This document shows positions 28,627 through 37,840 of a stretch of DNA of 64,000 nucleotides, one piece after another (positions within the stretch are counted from its first letter, which is position 1; each line of letters begins with the position of its first letter). Under the pieces are notes generated by a model. The model saw only the letters and a program-made list of their open reading frames with translations. It did not search any database and was not told the DNA's origin. Source of the stretch: Pseudomonas sp. 21 (GTDB lineage: Bacteria; Pseudomonadota; Gammaproteobacteria; Pseudomonadales; Pseudomonadaceae); contig NZ_JYOA01000010.1 in assembly GCF_000955805.1 (NCBI RefSeq), positions 85,154 to 149,153 of the forward strand. Direction: 5' to 3'. The translations under genes and the position numbers were made by a program.

Positions 28627-29094
28627 GTGAATCTCTACCTGCTGCTCAAGACCCTGCACATCCTGTCCTCCACACTGCTGTTCGGCACCGGGCTGGGCTC
28701 GGCCTACTACAGCTGGCGCGCGTGGCGCAGCGGCAATCTGGAAGCGATCCGCATCACCTTCCGCCATCTGGTCACGGCGGATTGGCTGTTCATCGCCACC
28801 ACGGCGGTGTTCCAGCCGCTGAGCGGCATCGCCATGGCGCACATGGCCGGCTGGCCGCTGGATTCGGGCTGGCTGCTGTGGAGCCTGGGGTTGTACGTGT
28901 TTGCTGGCGCCTGCTGGCTGCCGGTGGTCTGGCTGCAGATCCGCGTACGCGACATGGCCGAAGTCGCGCACCGGGAAGGCACGGCGCTGCCGCCGCAGGC
29001 CTTCCTCTATATGCGCTGGTGGTTCGCCCTGGGCTGGCCGGCGTTCCTGGCCTTCCTGGCGATCTTCTACCTGATGGTCAACAAGGCCTTCTGA
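28627..29094 (+). CDS. DUF2269 family membrane protein (second of a tandem pair)
   Basis: Again 155 residues with four helices, paralogous to the gene before it; both have a TLHILSS/LHGIAAV-like first helix and a [16 protein letters not shown] loop. The opening [24 protein letters not shown] is a typical DUF2269 start. The start is GTG 28627, 10 bp after the previous stop. It runs into the convergent HAD gene with a 4-bp gap. Confidence 0.82.
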   Translation: MNLYLLLKTLHILSSTLLFGTGLGSAYYSWRAWRSGNLEAIRITFRHLVTADWLFIATTAVFQPLSGIAMAHMAGWPLDSGWLLWSLGLYVFAGACWLPVVWLQIRVRDMAEVAHREGTALPPQAFLYMRWWFALGWPAFLAFLAIFYLMVNKAF

Positions 29095-29098
29095 GCGC

Positions 29099-29755
29099 TC
29101 AGCCGCGCAGGCTGATCACCGGCCAGCCGCGCTCGATGGCGGTGGCGCGCAGGGTGTCGTCCGGGTCGACGGCCACCGGGTTGGCGACTTGCTCGAGCAG
29201 CGGCAGGTCGTTGCGCGAGTCGCTGTAGAAGTAGGCGTCGTCCAGCGTCAGGCCGGTTTCTTCCAGCCAGCGGGCCAGGCGGGTCACCTTGCCGCCCTGG
29301 AAGCAGGGTATGCCACAGGTCTGGCCGGTATAGAGGCCGTCCTGCATCTCGCATTCGGTGGCGATCAGGGTCTCCACACCCAGGCGCTCGGCGATGGGCG
29401 CGGTGATGAAACGGTTGGTGGCGGTGATGATCACCAGCTTGTCACCGGCAGCGCGGTGCTCGGCCAGCAGCGCTTCACCCTTGGCCAGGACGATGGGTTC
29501 GATCACCTCTTCCATGAACTGGCGGTGCCAGGCGGCCAGTTGCGCCAGGTCGGTGCGGCCCAGGATGGCCTGGGTGAAGGCCTGGTAGGCGAACACGTCG
29601 AGTGTGCCGGCGACGTAATCGGCGTAGAAGGCATCGTTGCGTGCCTGATACTCGCCGGCATCAACCAGCCCCTTCTGGCACAGCCATTCGCCCCAGCTGT
29701 GGTCGCTGTCGCCGGCCAGGAGGGTATTGTCGAGATCGAAGAGAGCCAGTCGCAC
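29099..29755 (-). CDS. HAD-IB family phosphatase (SerB-like)
   Basis: A 218-residue HAD-superfamily hydrolase of subclass IB. Motif I is LFDLDNTLL (Asp8 nucleophile, Asp10), motif II is VIITATNRF, and motif III/IV is [13 protein letters not shown]. The size and the helical cap after motif I resemble phosphoserine phosphatase-like enzymes, but this is not the cell's main SerB type. Start codon GTG at 29755. It is divergent from rppH, 147 bp apart. Compare PAO1 PA0335. Confidence 0.88.
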   Translation of the reverse strand: MRLALFDLDNTLLAGDSDHSWGEWLCQKGLVDAGEYQARNDAFYADYVAGTLDVFAYQAFTQAILGRTDLAQLAAWHRQFMEEVIEPIVLAKGEALLAEHRAAGDKLVIITATNRFITAPIAERLGVETLIATECEMQDGLYTGQTCGIPCFQGGKVTRLARWLEETGLTLDDAYFYSDSRNDLPLLEQVANPVAVDPDDTLRATAIERGWPVISLRG

Positions 29756-29902
29756 GATGAATTACCGCCAGTTGCCAATACGGAAAAGTCGCCTAGAGTA
29801 ACGGCTTTTGCCCACCCAGCACAGGACGCCGAAGCCCGCGTTGCCGCTGTCACAAGCTTTGTGGAACAATGCGGGCACACGCGATTTCGAGGATGTACCG
29901 CC

Positions 29903-30382
29903 GTGATCGATCCCGATGGTTTTCGCCCCAATGTCGGCATCATCCTTTGCAATGATGTCGGACAGGTACTGTGGGCACGGCGCATCAACCAGGAAGCCTG
30001 GCAATTTCCCCAGGGCGGTATCAACGCCCGAGAAACCCCTGAGGAAGCGCTGTACCGCGAACTGAACGAAGAAGTCGGCCTGGAAGAGCAGGATGTCAGG
30101 ATCCTCGCCTGTACCCGGGGCTGGCTGCGTTACCGCCTGCCGCAACGCCTGGTGCGTACCAACAGCCAGCCGTTGTGCATCGGGCAGAAACAGAAGTGGT
30201 TCCTTCTGCGCCTGACCGGCGAGGAAAGCCGGGTGCGCATGGATGTCACCGGCAAGCCCGAATTCGACGGCTGGAAATGGGTGAGCTACTGGTACCCGCT
30301 GGGCCAGGTCGTGACCTTCAAGCGCGAGGTCTACCGCCGGGCCCTGAAGGAATTGGCACCGCGCCTGCTGGCGCGCGACTAG
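29903..30382 (+). CDS. rppH: RNA pyrophosphohydrolase
   Basis: RppH (NudH/YgdP) removes pyrophosphate from the 5' end of mRNA and so starts 5'-dependent decay. The 159 residues contain the full Nudix box [23 protein letters not shown] and the RppH-specific [15 protein letters not shown] start and [10 protein letters not shown] segment. The start is GTG at 29903. A 31-bp gap separates it from ptsP, an arrangement shared with many gamma-proteobacteria. Confidence 0.95.
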   Translation: MIDPDGFRPNVGIILCNDVGQVLWARRINQEAWQFPQGGINARETPEEALYRELNEEVGLEEQDVRILACTRGWLRYRLPQRLVRTNSQPLCIGQKQKWFLLRLTGEESRVRMDVTGKPEFDGWKWVSYWYPLGQVVTFKREVYRRALKELAPRLLARD

Positions 30383-30413
30383 CACGAAGTTCAAGGAGTT
30401 AGACCCCCACGCC

Positions 30414-32693
30414 ATGCTCAACACGCTGCGTAAGATCGTCCAGGAAGTGAACTCCGCCAAGGACCTCAAGGCGGCGCTGGGCATCATCGTGCTGCGGGTC
30501 AAGGAGGCCATGGGCAGCCAGGTGTGCTCGGTCTACCTGCTCGACCCCGAGAGCAACCGCTTCGTGCTGATGGCCACCGAGGGCCTGAACAAGCGCTCCA
30601 TCGGCAAGGTCAGCATGGCGCCCAACGAAGGCCTGGTCGGCCTGGTCGGCACCCGCGAAGAGCCGCTGAACCTCGAGAACGCCTCCGAACACCCCCGTTA
30701 CCGCTACTTCGCCGAGACCGGCGAGGAACGCTACGCCTCCTTCCTCGGCGCGCCGATCATCCACCACCGCCGGGTGATGGGCGTTCTGGTCGTGCAGCAG
30801 AAGGAAAAGCGCCAGTTCGACGAAGGCGAGGAAGCCTTCCTCGTCACCATGAGTGCGCAGCTCGCCGGCGTCATCGCCCACGCCGAGGCCACCGGTTCGA
30901 TCCGCGGCCTGGGCAAGATGGGCAAGGGCATCAGCGAAGCCAAGTTCGTCGGCGTTCCCGGCGCCCCCGGCGTGGCCGTGGGCAAGGCCGTGGTGGTGCT
31001 GCCGCCGGCCGACCTGGAAGTCGTCCCGGACAAACCCATCGACGACGTCGAGGCCGAAATCGAGCGCTTCAAGCAGGCGCTGGAGTCGGTCCGCGAAGAC
31101 ATGCGCAACCTCTCCAGCAAGCTGGCCACCCAGCTGCGCAAGGAAGAGCGCGCGCTGTTCGACGTCTACCTGATGATGCTCGACGACGCCTCCATCGGCC
31201 TCGAAGTCAAACGCATCATCCGCACCGGCCAGTGGGCGCAGGGCGCCCTGCGCCAGGTGGTCATGGAGCACGTGCAGCGCTTCGAGCTGATGGACGACGC
31301 CTACCTGCGCGAGCGCGCCTCCGACGTCAAGGACATCGGCCGGCGCATCCTCGCCTACCTGCAGGAAGAGCGTAAGCAGACGCTGACCTACCCGGACCAG
31401 ACCATCATCGTCAGCGAGGAACTGTCGCCGGCCATGCTCGGCGAAGTGCCCGAGGGCAAGCTGGTGGGCCTGATCTCGGTACTCGGCTCGGGCAACTCCC
31501 ACGTCGCCATCCTCGCCCGCGCCATGGGCATCCCGACCGTCATGGGCGCGGTCGACCTGCCGTATTCCAAGGTCGACGGCATCGATCTGATCGTCGACGG
31601 CTACCACGGCGAGATCTACACCAACCCGTCGCCGCAGCTGGTCAAGCAGTACGGCGAAGTGGTCGCCGAAGAGAAGGAACTGAGCAAGGGCCTGGCCGCG
31701 CTGCGCGAGCTGCCCTGCGAGACGCTGGACGGCCATCGCATGCCGCTGTGGGTCAACACCGGCCTGCTGGCGGATGTGGCGCGCGCCCAGGAGCGTGGCG
31801 CCGAGGGCGTCGGCCTGTACCGCACCGAAGTGCCGTTCATGATCAACGACCGCTTCCCCAGCGAGAAGGAGCAGCTCGCCATCTACCGCGAGCAGCTCTC
31901 CGCCTTCCATCCGCTGCCGGTGACCATGCGCACCCTGGACATCGGCGGCGACAAGGCGCTGTCCTACTTCCCGATCAAGGAAGACAACCCCTTCCTCGGC
32001 TGGCGTGGCATCCGCGTCACCCTCGACCACCCGGAAATCTTCCTGGTGCAGACGCGCGCCATGCTCAAGGCCAGTGAAGGCCTGGACAACCTGCGCATCC
32101 TGCTGCCGATGATCTCCGGTACCCACGAGCTGGAAGAGGCGCTGCACCTGATCCACCGCGCCTGGGGCGAGGTTCGCGACGAAGGCGTCGACATCCCCAT
32201 GCCGCCGATCGGCATGATGGTGGAGATCCCCGCCGCCGTATACCAGACCCGCGAACTGGCGCGCCAGGTGGATTTCCTCTCGGTCGGCTCCAACGACCTG
32301 ACCCAGTACCTGCTGGCCGTGGATCGCAACAACCCGCGTGTTGCCGACCTCTACGACTACCTGCACCCGGCTGTGCTGCAGGCGCTGAAGAAGGTGGTCG
32401 ATGATTCTCACGCCGAAGGCAAGCCGGTGAGTATCTGCGGCGAGATGGCTGGCGATCCGGCGGCCGCCGTGCTGCTGATGGCCATGGGCTTCGATTCCCT
32501 GTCGATGAACGCCACGAACTTGCCCAAGGTTAAATGGCTGCTGCGCCAGATGACCCTGTCCAGGGCTCGCGAACTGCTCAGCCAGCTGATGACCTTCGAC
32601 AACCCGCAGGTTATCCACAGCTCGCTGCACCTGGCCCTGCGCAATCTTGGGCTGGGCCGTGTGATCAACCCGGCTGCGACTATCCAGGCCTGA
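30414..32693 (+). CDS. ptsP: Phosphoenolpyruvate-protein phosphotransferase PtsP (Enzyme I-Ntr)
   Basis: The first protein of the nitrogen PTS; it takes phosphate from PEP and passes it to NPr, then to EIIA-Ntr. The 759 residues have an N-terminal GAF domain (about 15-160), a linker, the phospho-His domain with GSGNSHVAILARAMG (His363) and the PEP-binding barrel with MRTLDIGGDKALSYF, the LGWRGIR loop and GSNDLTQY. In Pseudomonas PtsP affects metabolism, biofilm and virulence regulation. It follows rppH in one operon, and a GGDEF gene follows after 97 bp. Confidence 0.96.
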   Translation: MLNTLRKIVQEVNSAKDLKAALGIIVLRVKEAMGSQVCSVYLLDPESNRFVLMATEGLNKRSIGKVSMAPNEGLVGLVGTREEPLNLENASEHPRYRYFAETGEERYASFLGAPIIHHRRVMGVLVVQQKEKRQFDEGEEAFLVTMSAQLAGVIAHAEATGSIRGLGKMGKGISEAKFVGVPGAPGVAVGKAVVVLPPADLEVVPDKPIDDVEAEIERFKQALESVREDMRNLSSKLATQLRKEERALFDVYLMMLDDASIGLEVKRIIRTGQWAQGALRQVVMEHVQRFELMDDAYLRERASDVKDIGRRILAYLQEERKQTLTYPDQTIIVSEELSPAMLGEVPEGKLVGLISVLGSGNSHVAILARAMGIPTVMGAVDLPYSKVDGIDLIVDGYHGEIYTNPSPQLVKQYGEVVAEEKELSKGLAALRELPCETLDGHRMPLWVNTGLLADVARAQERGAEGVGLYRTEVPFMINDRFPSEKEQLAIYREQLSAFHPLPVTMRTLDIGGDKALSYFPIKEDNPFLGWRGIRVTLDHPEIFLVQTRAMLKASEGLDNLRILLPMISGTHELEEALHLIHRAWGEVRDEGVDIPMPPIGMMVEIPAAVYQTRELARQVDFLSVGSNDLTQYLLAVDRNNPRVADLYDYLHPAVLQALKKVVDDSHAEGKPVSICGEMAGDPAAAVLLMAMGFDSLSMNATNLPKVKWLLRQMTLSRARELLSQLMTFDNPQVIHSSLHLALRNLGLGRVINPAATIQA

Positions 32694-32790
32694 CGCGGCA
32701 ATAGCTCTTTGTGAAAACCACCTGCGGATCCGTGCATGACCGCAGGGCAGATGAAGTAACAGGGCCGGCTCACCGGCCAGGACGCAGCTT

Positions 32791-33816
32791 ATGGAAGAGC
32801 TCGACCAGCCGCCATGCACGGACACCGGCGCCAGCGCCCGCACCCTGCGCTATGCCTTGAGCATCGTCAGCGATGGCATCTGGGACTGGGACATCCGCAG
32901 CAACCACGTCACTCGCAGCCCGGCCTGGTACGCCATGCTCGGCTATGACCCCGACAGCCTCCCGGAAAATGTCGCCACCTGGCACGAGATCATCCATCCC
33001 GAGGATTTCTCCCGCGTGATGTTCGCCTTCGATGCCTATGTACATGGGCGCAGTGGCGTCTACCGCGAGGAGTACCGCTGCCGCTGCCTGGACGGCAACT
33101 ACCTGTGGGTCAGCGATCACGGGCGCTTCTTCGAGTTCGACGAGCAGGGCAAGCCGACGCGGATGATCGGCGCGCACCGCAATATCCACGAGCGCAAGCT
33201 CGCGGAGCTGGAGCTGCAGGAGAGGAACCACGAGCTGCACCAGCTCAATCTGAGCCTGGAGTATCTGGTGCTACAGCGCACCGAAGCCTTGCGCCAGGCC
33301 AACCAGGCGCTGGCCGAACAGGCCGCCGTCGCCCTGCGCCTCTCCGAAATTGATCCACTGACGCAGATCGCCAATCGCCGGCGTTTCGAGCAGCAGCTGC
33401 ATGCCGAATGGCAGCGTCTGCAGCGCCATGGTCACGGCTGCTCGCTGATGATGTTCGACCTCGACCACTTCAAGCGCATCAACGACAGCCTCGGCCACCC
33501 GGCGGGCGACCGCGTGCTGGTGGCAGTGGCCGAAGTGGTGCGGCGGCGTCTGCGCGAGGAGGACTGCTTCGCCCGCTGGGGCGGCGAGGAGTTCATTGTG
33601 CTGCTGCCGGAAACCACCTGCGAAGCGGCGCGCGAGCTGGCCGAGCGGCTGCGCCTGAGCCTGCGTCGGGCCGACGTCTCGTTGCCGACCCAACTCACCG
33701 CCAGTTTCTCGGTGACGGCGATGCAGCCCGGCGAGGACCTGTCGGTGATGCTGCGTCGCCTGGACGAAGGGCTCTACCGCGCCAAGCGCCAGCGCGACTG
33801 CATCGTCACCTGCTAG
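32791..33816 (+). CDS. Diguanylate cyclase with PAS sensor
   Basis: A 341-residue c-di-GMP synthase. Domains in order: a PAS_3 fold (about 20-135) with WDWDIRSNHVTRSPAWYAMLGY, an acidic/basic coiled-coil linker (about 133-185), and a GGDEF domain (186-341). The active-site loop is GGEEF (264-268) and the inhibitory I-site is REED (255-258), five residues before it, so the enzyme should be active and product-inhibited. No transmembrane helix is present, so the signal is probably cytoplasmic. Compare PAO1 PA0338. Its stop overlaps that of the convergent NRDE gene by 4 bp. Confidence 0.95.
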   Translation: MEELDQPPCTDTGASARTLRYALSIVSDGIWDWDIRSNHVTRSPAWYAMLGYDPDSLPENVATWHEIIHPEDFSRVMFAFDAYVHGRSGVYREEYRCRCLDGNYLWVSDHGRFFEFDEQGKPTRMIGAHRNIHERKLAELELQERNHELHQLNLSLEYLVLQRTEALRQANQALAEQAAVALRLSEIDPLTQIANRRRFEQQLHAEWQRLQRHGHGCSLMMFDLDHFKRINDSLGHPAGDRVLVAVAEVVRRRLREEDCFARWGGEEFIVLLPETTCEAARELAERLRLSLRRADVSLPTQLTASFSVTAMQPGEDLSVMLRRLDEGLYRAKRQRDCIVTC

Positions 33817-34559
33817 AGGGACAGGGCCACTTCGCCCAGGCGCGCCCCGCTGGGGCCGAAACTGTGCTCCAGCAGCTCGCGGCGGCCGTCCGCGTGGACG
33901 ATCAGGGCGGTGCTGGCGCGGGTACCGTAGGTCGGGCTGGCGATGAACACGCTGGAGAGCAGGCGCTCCGTGGCCAGGCCGACGCCGGTGTCCGGCAGCT
34001 CGGCTTCGCCGGGCTGGCGGTTGTCGGCCAGCAGCGCCATCAGTGAGCCGGTGTCCGGCTTCTGCAGCGCAGCTTCCAGCCCGCTGCGGGCACTCAGCAG
34101 CTTGGGCCAGGGGGTGTTCAGCGCGGCGTTGGATAGCCCGTGCACACCCGGCGCGACAGCCACTGGCGGGCCGACGCGAGGATTGAAGTAGCAGAGCTGC
34201 GCGCCGTCGCCCACCAGCAGGTTGAAGCCGCTGTAGTCCGTCGCACGGCGTGCGACCTGCTGCAGATACTCCAGGGGCGTTTGCCGGCCCTGCAGGAAGG
34301 CCGCCACCAGCTCGCCGCGGGAGCGCGGACCGACCGGCTGGCCGGGGTCGCGCACGTTGGTCAGGGCGGCGAAGCGGCCCTCCGGCGCCACGCCCAGCCA
34401 GGTACCGCCGGCTTCGAGGTCGCGGCCGGCGTAGAGGCCGGGGTAGTCCTCCCAGGCTGCCAACGGCAGGGTCGGGCGGGCATAGAACTCGTCGCGGTTG
34501 GCCGCGACGATCAGGGGCGTGGCGTGGCCGGGGCGCCAGGCGAAGACGATCAGGCACAT
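33813..34559 (-). CDS. NRDE family protein (TANGO2 type)
   Basis: This encodes 248 residues starting with MCLIVFAWRP, and the signature AANRDEFYARPT gives the family its name. Further family blocks are AGRDLEAGGTWLGV, LTNVRD and GLSNAALNTPWPK. The N-terminal Cys2 would be exposed after Met removal, as in Ntn hydrolases; eukaryotic TANGO2 is linked to heme and lipid handling, but the bacterial role is unsettled. Start at 34559. It is convergent and overlapping (CTAG) with the diguanylate cyclase gene. Confidence 0.9.
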   Translation of the reverse strand: MCLIVFAWRPGHATPLIVAANRDEFYARPTLPLAAWEDYPGLYAGRDLEAGGTWLGVAPEGRFAALTNVRDPGQPVGPRSRGELVAAFLQGRQTPLEYLQQVARRATDYSGFNLLVGDGAQLCYFNPRVGPPVAVAPGVHGLSNAALNTPWPKLLSARSGLEAALQKPDTGSLMALLADNRQPGEAELPDTGVGLATERLLSSVFIASPTYGTRASTALIVHADGRRELLEHSFGPSGARLGEVALSL

Positions 34560-34673
34560 GGGTCGAACTCCGTGGTGTTCCGGCAGTCTATCAACATCCG
34601 CCGATGTCCCGGAGTGGCTGGAGCGCCCGGGTGCCTTCGGCTACCATGCCCGCTTTGTTGCCCGAGGTTGCCC

Positions 34674-35456
34674 ATGGAGTTCGTGCTCTACCTGGTGCTT
34701 GGCGCCTGCGCTGGCGTGCTCGCCGGCCTGTTCGGCGTCGGCGGCGGGTTGATCATCGTCCCGGCCCTGGTGTTCAGTTTCACCGCCCATGGCTTCTCGC
34801 CCGACGTGCTGACCCAGATGGCGGTCGGCACATCGCTGGCAACCATCATCTTCACCTCGATCAATTCGATCCTCGAACACCATCGCCGTGGCGCCGTGCT
34901 CTGGCCGGTGTTCGCCTGGATGACCGTCGGCATCCTGGTCGGCAGCGCGCTGGGCGCGGTCACTGCTTCGAAGATCCAGGGCCCGGTATTGCAGAAGATC
35001 ATCGGCACCTTCGCCATCCTGGTGTCGATCCAGATGGCGCTGGGCCTGCAGCCCAAGGGCGCACGCGGGTTGCCCGGACGCTTCGGCCTGGGCGTGGCCG
35101 GAAGTGTGGTGGGCTGGGCATCGGCGATATTCGGCATCGGCGGCGGTTCGCTGACTGTGCCGTTCCTGTCCTGGCGTGGCGTCTCCATGCAACAGGCGGT
35201 TGCGACTTCCTCGGCGTGCGGCCTGCCGATCGCCATCGCCGGCGCGATATCCTTCATCATCGTCGGCTGGCACAACGACAAGCTGCCGGAGATGAGCCTG
35301 GGCTTCGTCTACCTGCCGGCGCTGCTGGGCATCGCCGTTACCAGTATGTTTTTCGCCCGCATCGGGGCGCGCCTGGCGCATCGGCTGCCGGCCAAGGTCC
35401 TGAAGCGTTTGTTTGCCCTGCTGCTGTTCAGCGTGGGCTTGAGTTTTCTGATCTGA
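34674..35456 (+). CDS. TauE/SafE family sulfite/organosulfonate exporter-like permease
   Basis: A 260-residue inner-membrane protein with about eight helices in two repeats of four. The diagnostic glycine-rich loops are GVLAGLFGVGGGLIIVP near the N-terminus and WASAIFGIGGGSLTVPF in the second half. TauE/SafE proteins export sulfite, sulfoacetate or related anions; the real substrate is not evident. It lies 20 bp upstream of lgt in the same direction, so the two are probably co-transcribed (PAO1 PA0340-PA0341). Confidence 0.9.
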   Translation: MEFVLYLVLGACAGVLAGLFGVGGGLIIVPALVFSFTAHGFSPDVLTQMAVGTSLATIIFTSINSILEHHRRGAVLWPVFAWMTVGILVGSALGAVTASKIQGPVLQKIIGTFAILVSIQMALGLQPKGARGLPGRFGLGVAGSVVGWASAIFGIGGGSLTVPFLSWRGVSMQQAVATSSACGLPIAIAGAISFIIVGWHNDKLPEMSLGFVYLPALLGIAVTSMFFARIGARLAHRLPAKVLKRLFALLLFSVGLSFLI

Positions 35457-35476
35457 GTTCCTGCTAGGAGAAGCGG

Positions 35477-36277
35477 ATGCTGCCTTATCCACAGATCGAC
35501 CCGGTTGCCGTAGCGCTCGGGCCGCTGAAAATCCACTGGTACGGCCTGATGTACCTGATCGGCATCGGCGGCGCCTGGCTGCTGGCGTCGCGCAAGCTGA
35601 AGGATTTCGACCCGACCTGGACCAAGGAGAAACTCTCCGACCTGGTCTTCTGGGTGGCGTGTGGCGTGGTCCTGGGCGGTCGCCTGGGCTACGTGCTGTT
35701 CTACAACCTGGACGAGTACATCGCCAACCCGACGCTGATCTTCGAGGTGTGGAAGGGCGGCATGTCGTTCCACGGCGGGCTGATCGGCGTGATGCTGGCC
35801 ACCTGGTGGTTCGGCAAGCGCAACAACAAGAGCTTCTTCCAGCTGATGGACCTGATCGCGCCGCTGGTGCCGATCGGCCTGGGCGCCGGGCGCATCGGCA
35901 ACTTCATCAACGGCGAGCTGTGGGGCAAGGTGACCGACGTGCCCTGGGCGATGATCTTCCCCACTGGCGGCCCGGAGCCGCGCCACCCGTCACAGCTGTA
36001 CCAGTTCGCGCTGGAAGGTGTGGCGCTGTTCGTCGTGCTCTGGCTGTTCACCCGCAAGCCGCGCCCGACCGCTTCGGTGTCCGGCCTGTTCGTGCTGTGC
36101 TACGGCATCTTCCGCTTCATCGTCGAGTTCGTCCGCGTGCCGGATGCCCAACTGGGCTACCTGGCGTGGGGCTGGCTGACCATGGGGCAGGTGCTGTGCG
36201 TGCCGATGGTGCTGGGCGGCATCGCGCTGATGGTCTGGGCGTACCGCCGTGCACCGGCGCAGCCGGCCGCGAGCTGA
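35477..36277 (+). CDS. lgt: Prolipoprotein diacylglyceryl transferase
   Basis: Lgt transfers diacylglycerol from phosphatidylglycerol to the lipobox cysteine of prolipoproteins at the inner membrane. The 266-residue protein has seven helices, the MSFHGGLIG loop with His99, and the Lgt signature [15 protein letters not shown] with the essential Arg139. GGAG precedes the ATG. A clear terminator follows, and after it the gene order departs from PAO1, where thyA would follow. Confidence 0.97.
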   Translation: MLPYPQIDPVAVALGPLKIHWYGLMYLIGIGGAWLLASRKLKDFDPTWTKEKLSDLVFWVACGVVLGGRLGYVLFYNLDEYIANPTLIFEVWKGGMSFHGGLIGVMLATWWFGKRNNKSFFQLMDLIAPLVPIGLGAGRIGNFINGELWGKVTDVPWAMIFPTGGPEPRHPSQLYQFALEGVALFVVLWLFTRKPRPTASVSGLFVLCYGIFRFIVEFVRVPDAQLGYLAWGWLTMGQVLCVPMVLGGIALMVWAYRRAPAQPAAS

Positions 36278-36291
36278 GTATCGCCTGAATG

Positions 36292-36320
36292 AAAAAGCCC
36301 GCCGATTGGCGGGCTTTTTC
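36292..36320. terminator. Intrinsic terminator after lgt
   Basis: A5, GCCCGCC (36297-36303), GATT, GGCGGGC (36308-36314) and T5 follow in order. It starts 15 bp after the lgt stop and works for both strands, so it may also end the nfeD transcript from the right. Confidence 0.9.
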
Positions 36321-36327
36321 ATGGGCT

Positions 36328-36352
36328 CTTGGTAGGAGCGGTTCAGGCAGGT
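36328..36352. repeat. Degenerate REP fragment after lgt
   Basis: TTGGTAGGAGCGGTTCAGGC resembles the left half of the window's main REP family, but the right half is lost. It lies at the point where synteny with PAO1 switches, and overlaps the last codons of nfeD. Confidence 0.45.
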
Positions 36353-36789
36353 TCTATGAGAAGCAGGACGCCATCCTGCCCGATCACGCGCACCTGAGCG
36401 CCAACGGGCAGGTCCGGCCCGCTGACCAGCCAGACACTGTCGCCCACGCGGATCTTGCCGCGCCTGCCGACGATGGCGTCATGCAGGGCGAACTGCCGGC
36501 CGACCAGCTCGCTGCCGCGACGGTTGAGACTGGAGGGGACGGCCTGGCGCTTGTTGAGGCGCTGGTGGTTCCACCAGTACAGCGCGGTGAGGATCGCCAG
36601 CACGCCGAAGGCCAGGCACTGCCAGACCCAGTCCAGCCCCGGCAGCAGGAACGACAGCACGCCGGTCAGCGCCGCAGCGATGCCGATCCACAGCAGGTAG
36701 CCGCCGGCACCGAAGATTTCCAGGATCAGCAGGACGATGCCCAGGCCCAGCCAGTCCCAGAAACCGAGGTTCTGGAGAAAGGCAGCCAT
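36343..36789 (-). CDS. NfeD-like membrane protein
   Basis: This encodes 148 residues: three membrane helices (about 10-75) with GIVLLILEIFGAGGYLLWIGIAAALTGVL, then a cytoplasmic OB-fold domain (about 95-148) with LVGRQFALHDAIVGRRGKIRVGDSVW. It is a short NfeD (NfeD1b) without the protease domain. Such proteins work next to SPFH proteins; here the stop of the upstream SPFH gene shares one base with this start (TGATG), strongly suggesting coupled translation and a common complex. Confidence 0.92.
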   Translation of the reverse strand: MAAFLQNLGFWDWLGLGIVLLILEIFGAGGYLLWIGIAAALTGVLSFLLPGLDWVWQCLAFGVLAILTALYWWNHQRLNKRQAVPSSLNRRGSELVGRQFALHDAIVGRRGKIRVGDSVWLVSGPDLPVGAQVRVIGQDGVLLLIEPA

Positions 36790-37715
36790 CAGCTCCGGCC
36801 CTTGGTGTCGCCGAAGGTGGCCTTGACGATCTCGCCGATGCCGGCGACCGAGCCGATCACCTGGCTGGCTTCCAGCGGCATCAGCACGATCTTGCTGTTG
36901 TTCGAGCTGGCCAGCTTGCCCAGCGCGTCGACGTACTTCTGCGCCACGAAGTAGTTCACCGCCTGCACGTTGCCGTGGGCGATGGCCTCGGAGACCACCT
37001 GGGTCGCCTTCGCTTCGGCCTCTGCCTGGCGCTCGCGAGCTTCGGCTTCCAGGAACGCCGAGGCGCGCAGGCCTTCGGCCTCGAGAATCTGTGCCTGCTT
37101 CTTGCCTTCGGCGGTGAGGATGTCCGCGGCGCGGCGGCCTTCGGCTTCGAGAATCTGCGCACGCTTGAGGCGTTCGGCGCGCATCTGGCCGCTCATGGCT
37201 TCGACCAGGTCCGCCGGCGGGCTGATGTCCTTGATCTCGATACGGGTGACTTTCAGGCCCCAGGGGGCGGTGGCTTCATCGACGGTGCGCAGCAGGCGCT
37301 CGTTGATCGAGTCGCGCTGGCTGAGCATGTGGTCCAGCTCCATGGAGCCCAGCACCGTGCGGATGTTGGTCATCACCAGGTTGCGCACGGCGTTTTCCAG
37401 GCCACTGACTTCGTAAGCGGCGCGCGCGGCATCCACCACCTGGTAGAAGCACACGGCGTCGATCTCGACGATGGCGTTATCGGCGCTGATCGCCTCCTGC
37501 GGGGGGATGTCCAGGACGCGCTCCATCATGTTGATCTTCTGGCCGACGCGGTCCACCACCGGAATGATGATGCTCAGGCCCGGCTTCAAGGTGACGGTGT
37601 AGCGGCCGAAGCGCTCGATGGTCCATTCGAAGCCCTGGGGCACGACCTTGAACCCCATGAGGACGATGACGATGGCGAGGATGACGAACAGCAGGGCAAC
37701 ACTGCCGATTTCCAT
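36789..37715 (-). CDS. qmcA: SPFH/Band 7 (stomatin-like) membrane protein, QmcA type
   Basis: A 308-residue flotillin/stomatin relative: one N-terminal membrane helix (about 3-22), the SPFH domain (about 25-200) with [16 protein letters not shown] and [16 protein letters not shown], then a long alanine/glutamate-rich helical region with repeated EAEGxxAxA units (about 205-255). These proteins form large rings at the inner membrane and influence proteases and lipid domains. The partner nfeD follows directly. ATG 37715 is right for the family; the open frame upstream of it is not homologous. Confidence 0.93.
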   Translation of the reverse strand: MEIGSVALLFVILAIVIVLMGFKVVPQGFEWTIERFGRYTVTLKPGLSIIIPVVDRVGQKINMMERVLDIPPQEAISADNAIVEIDAVCFYQVVDAARAAYEVSGLENAVRNLVMTNIRTVLGSMELDHMLSQRDSINERLLRTVDEATAPWGLKVTRIEIKDISPPADLVEAMSGQMRAERLKRAQILEAEGRRAADILTAEGKKQAQILEAEGLRASAFLEAEARERQAEAEAKATQVVSEAIAHGNVQAVNYFVAQKYVDALGKLASSNNSKIVLMPLEASQVIGSVAGIGEIVKATFGDTKGRS

Positions 37716-37840
37716 GCGAGGGACTCCTTGTCTGCTTGGGTAATGGGTGTGTGGTTCGAGTGTAACCGGCGCGCCAGGCAGGCATGCAGGAAAGTCCAGC
37801 AGGCGCCCGGGGAGTTTTCCTAAGGCGCCTGACCAGCGGC

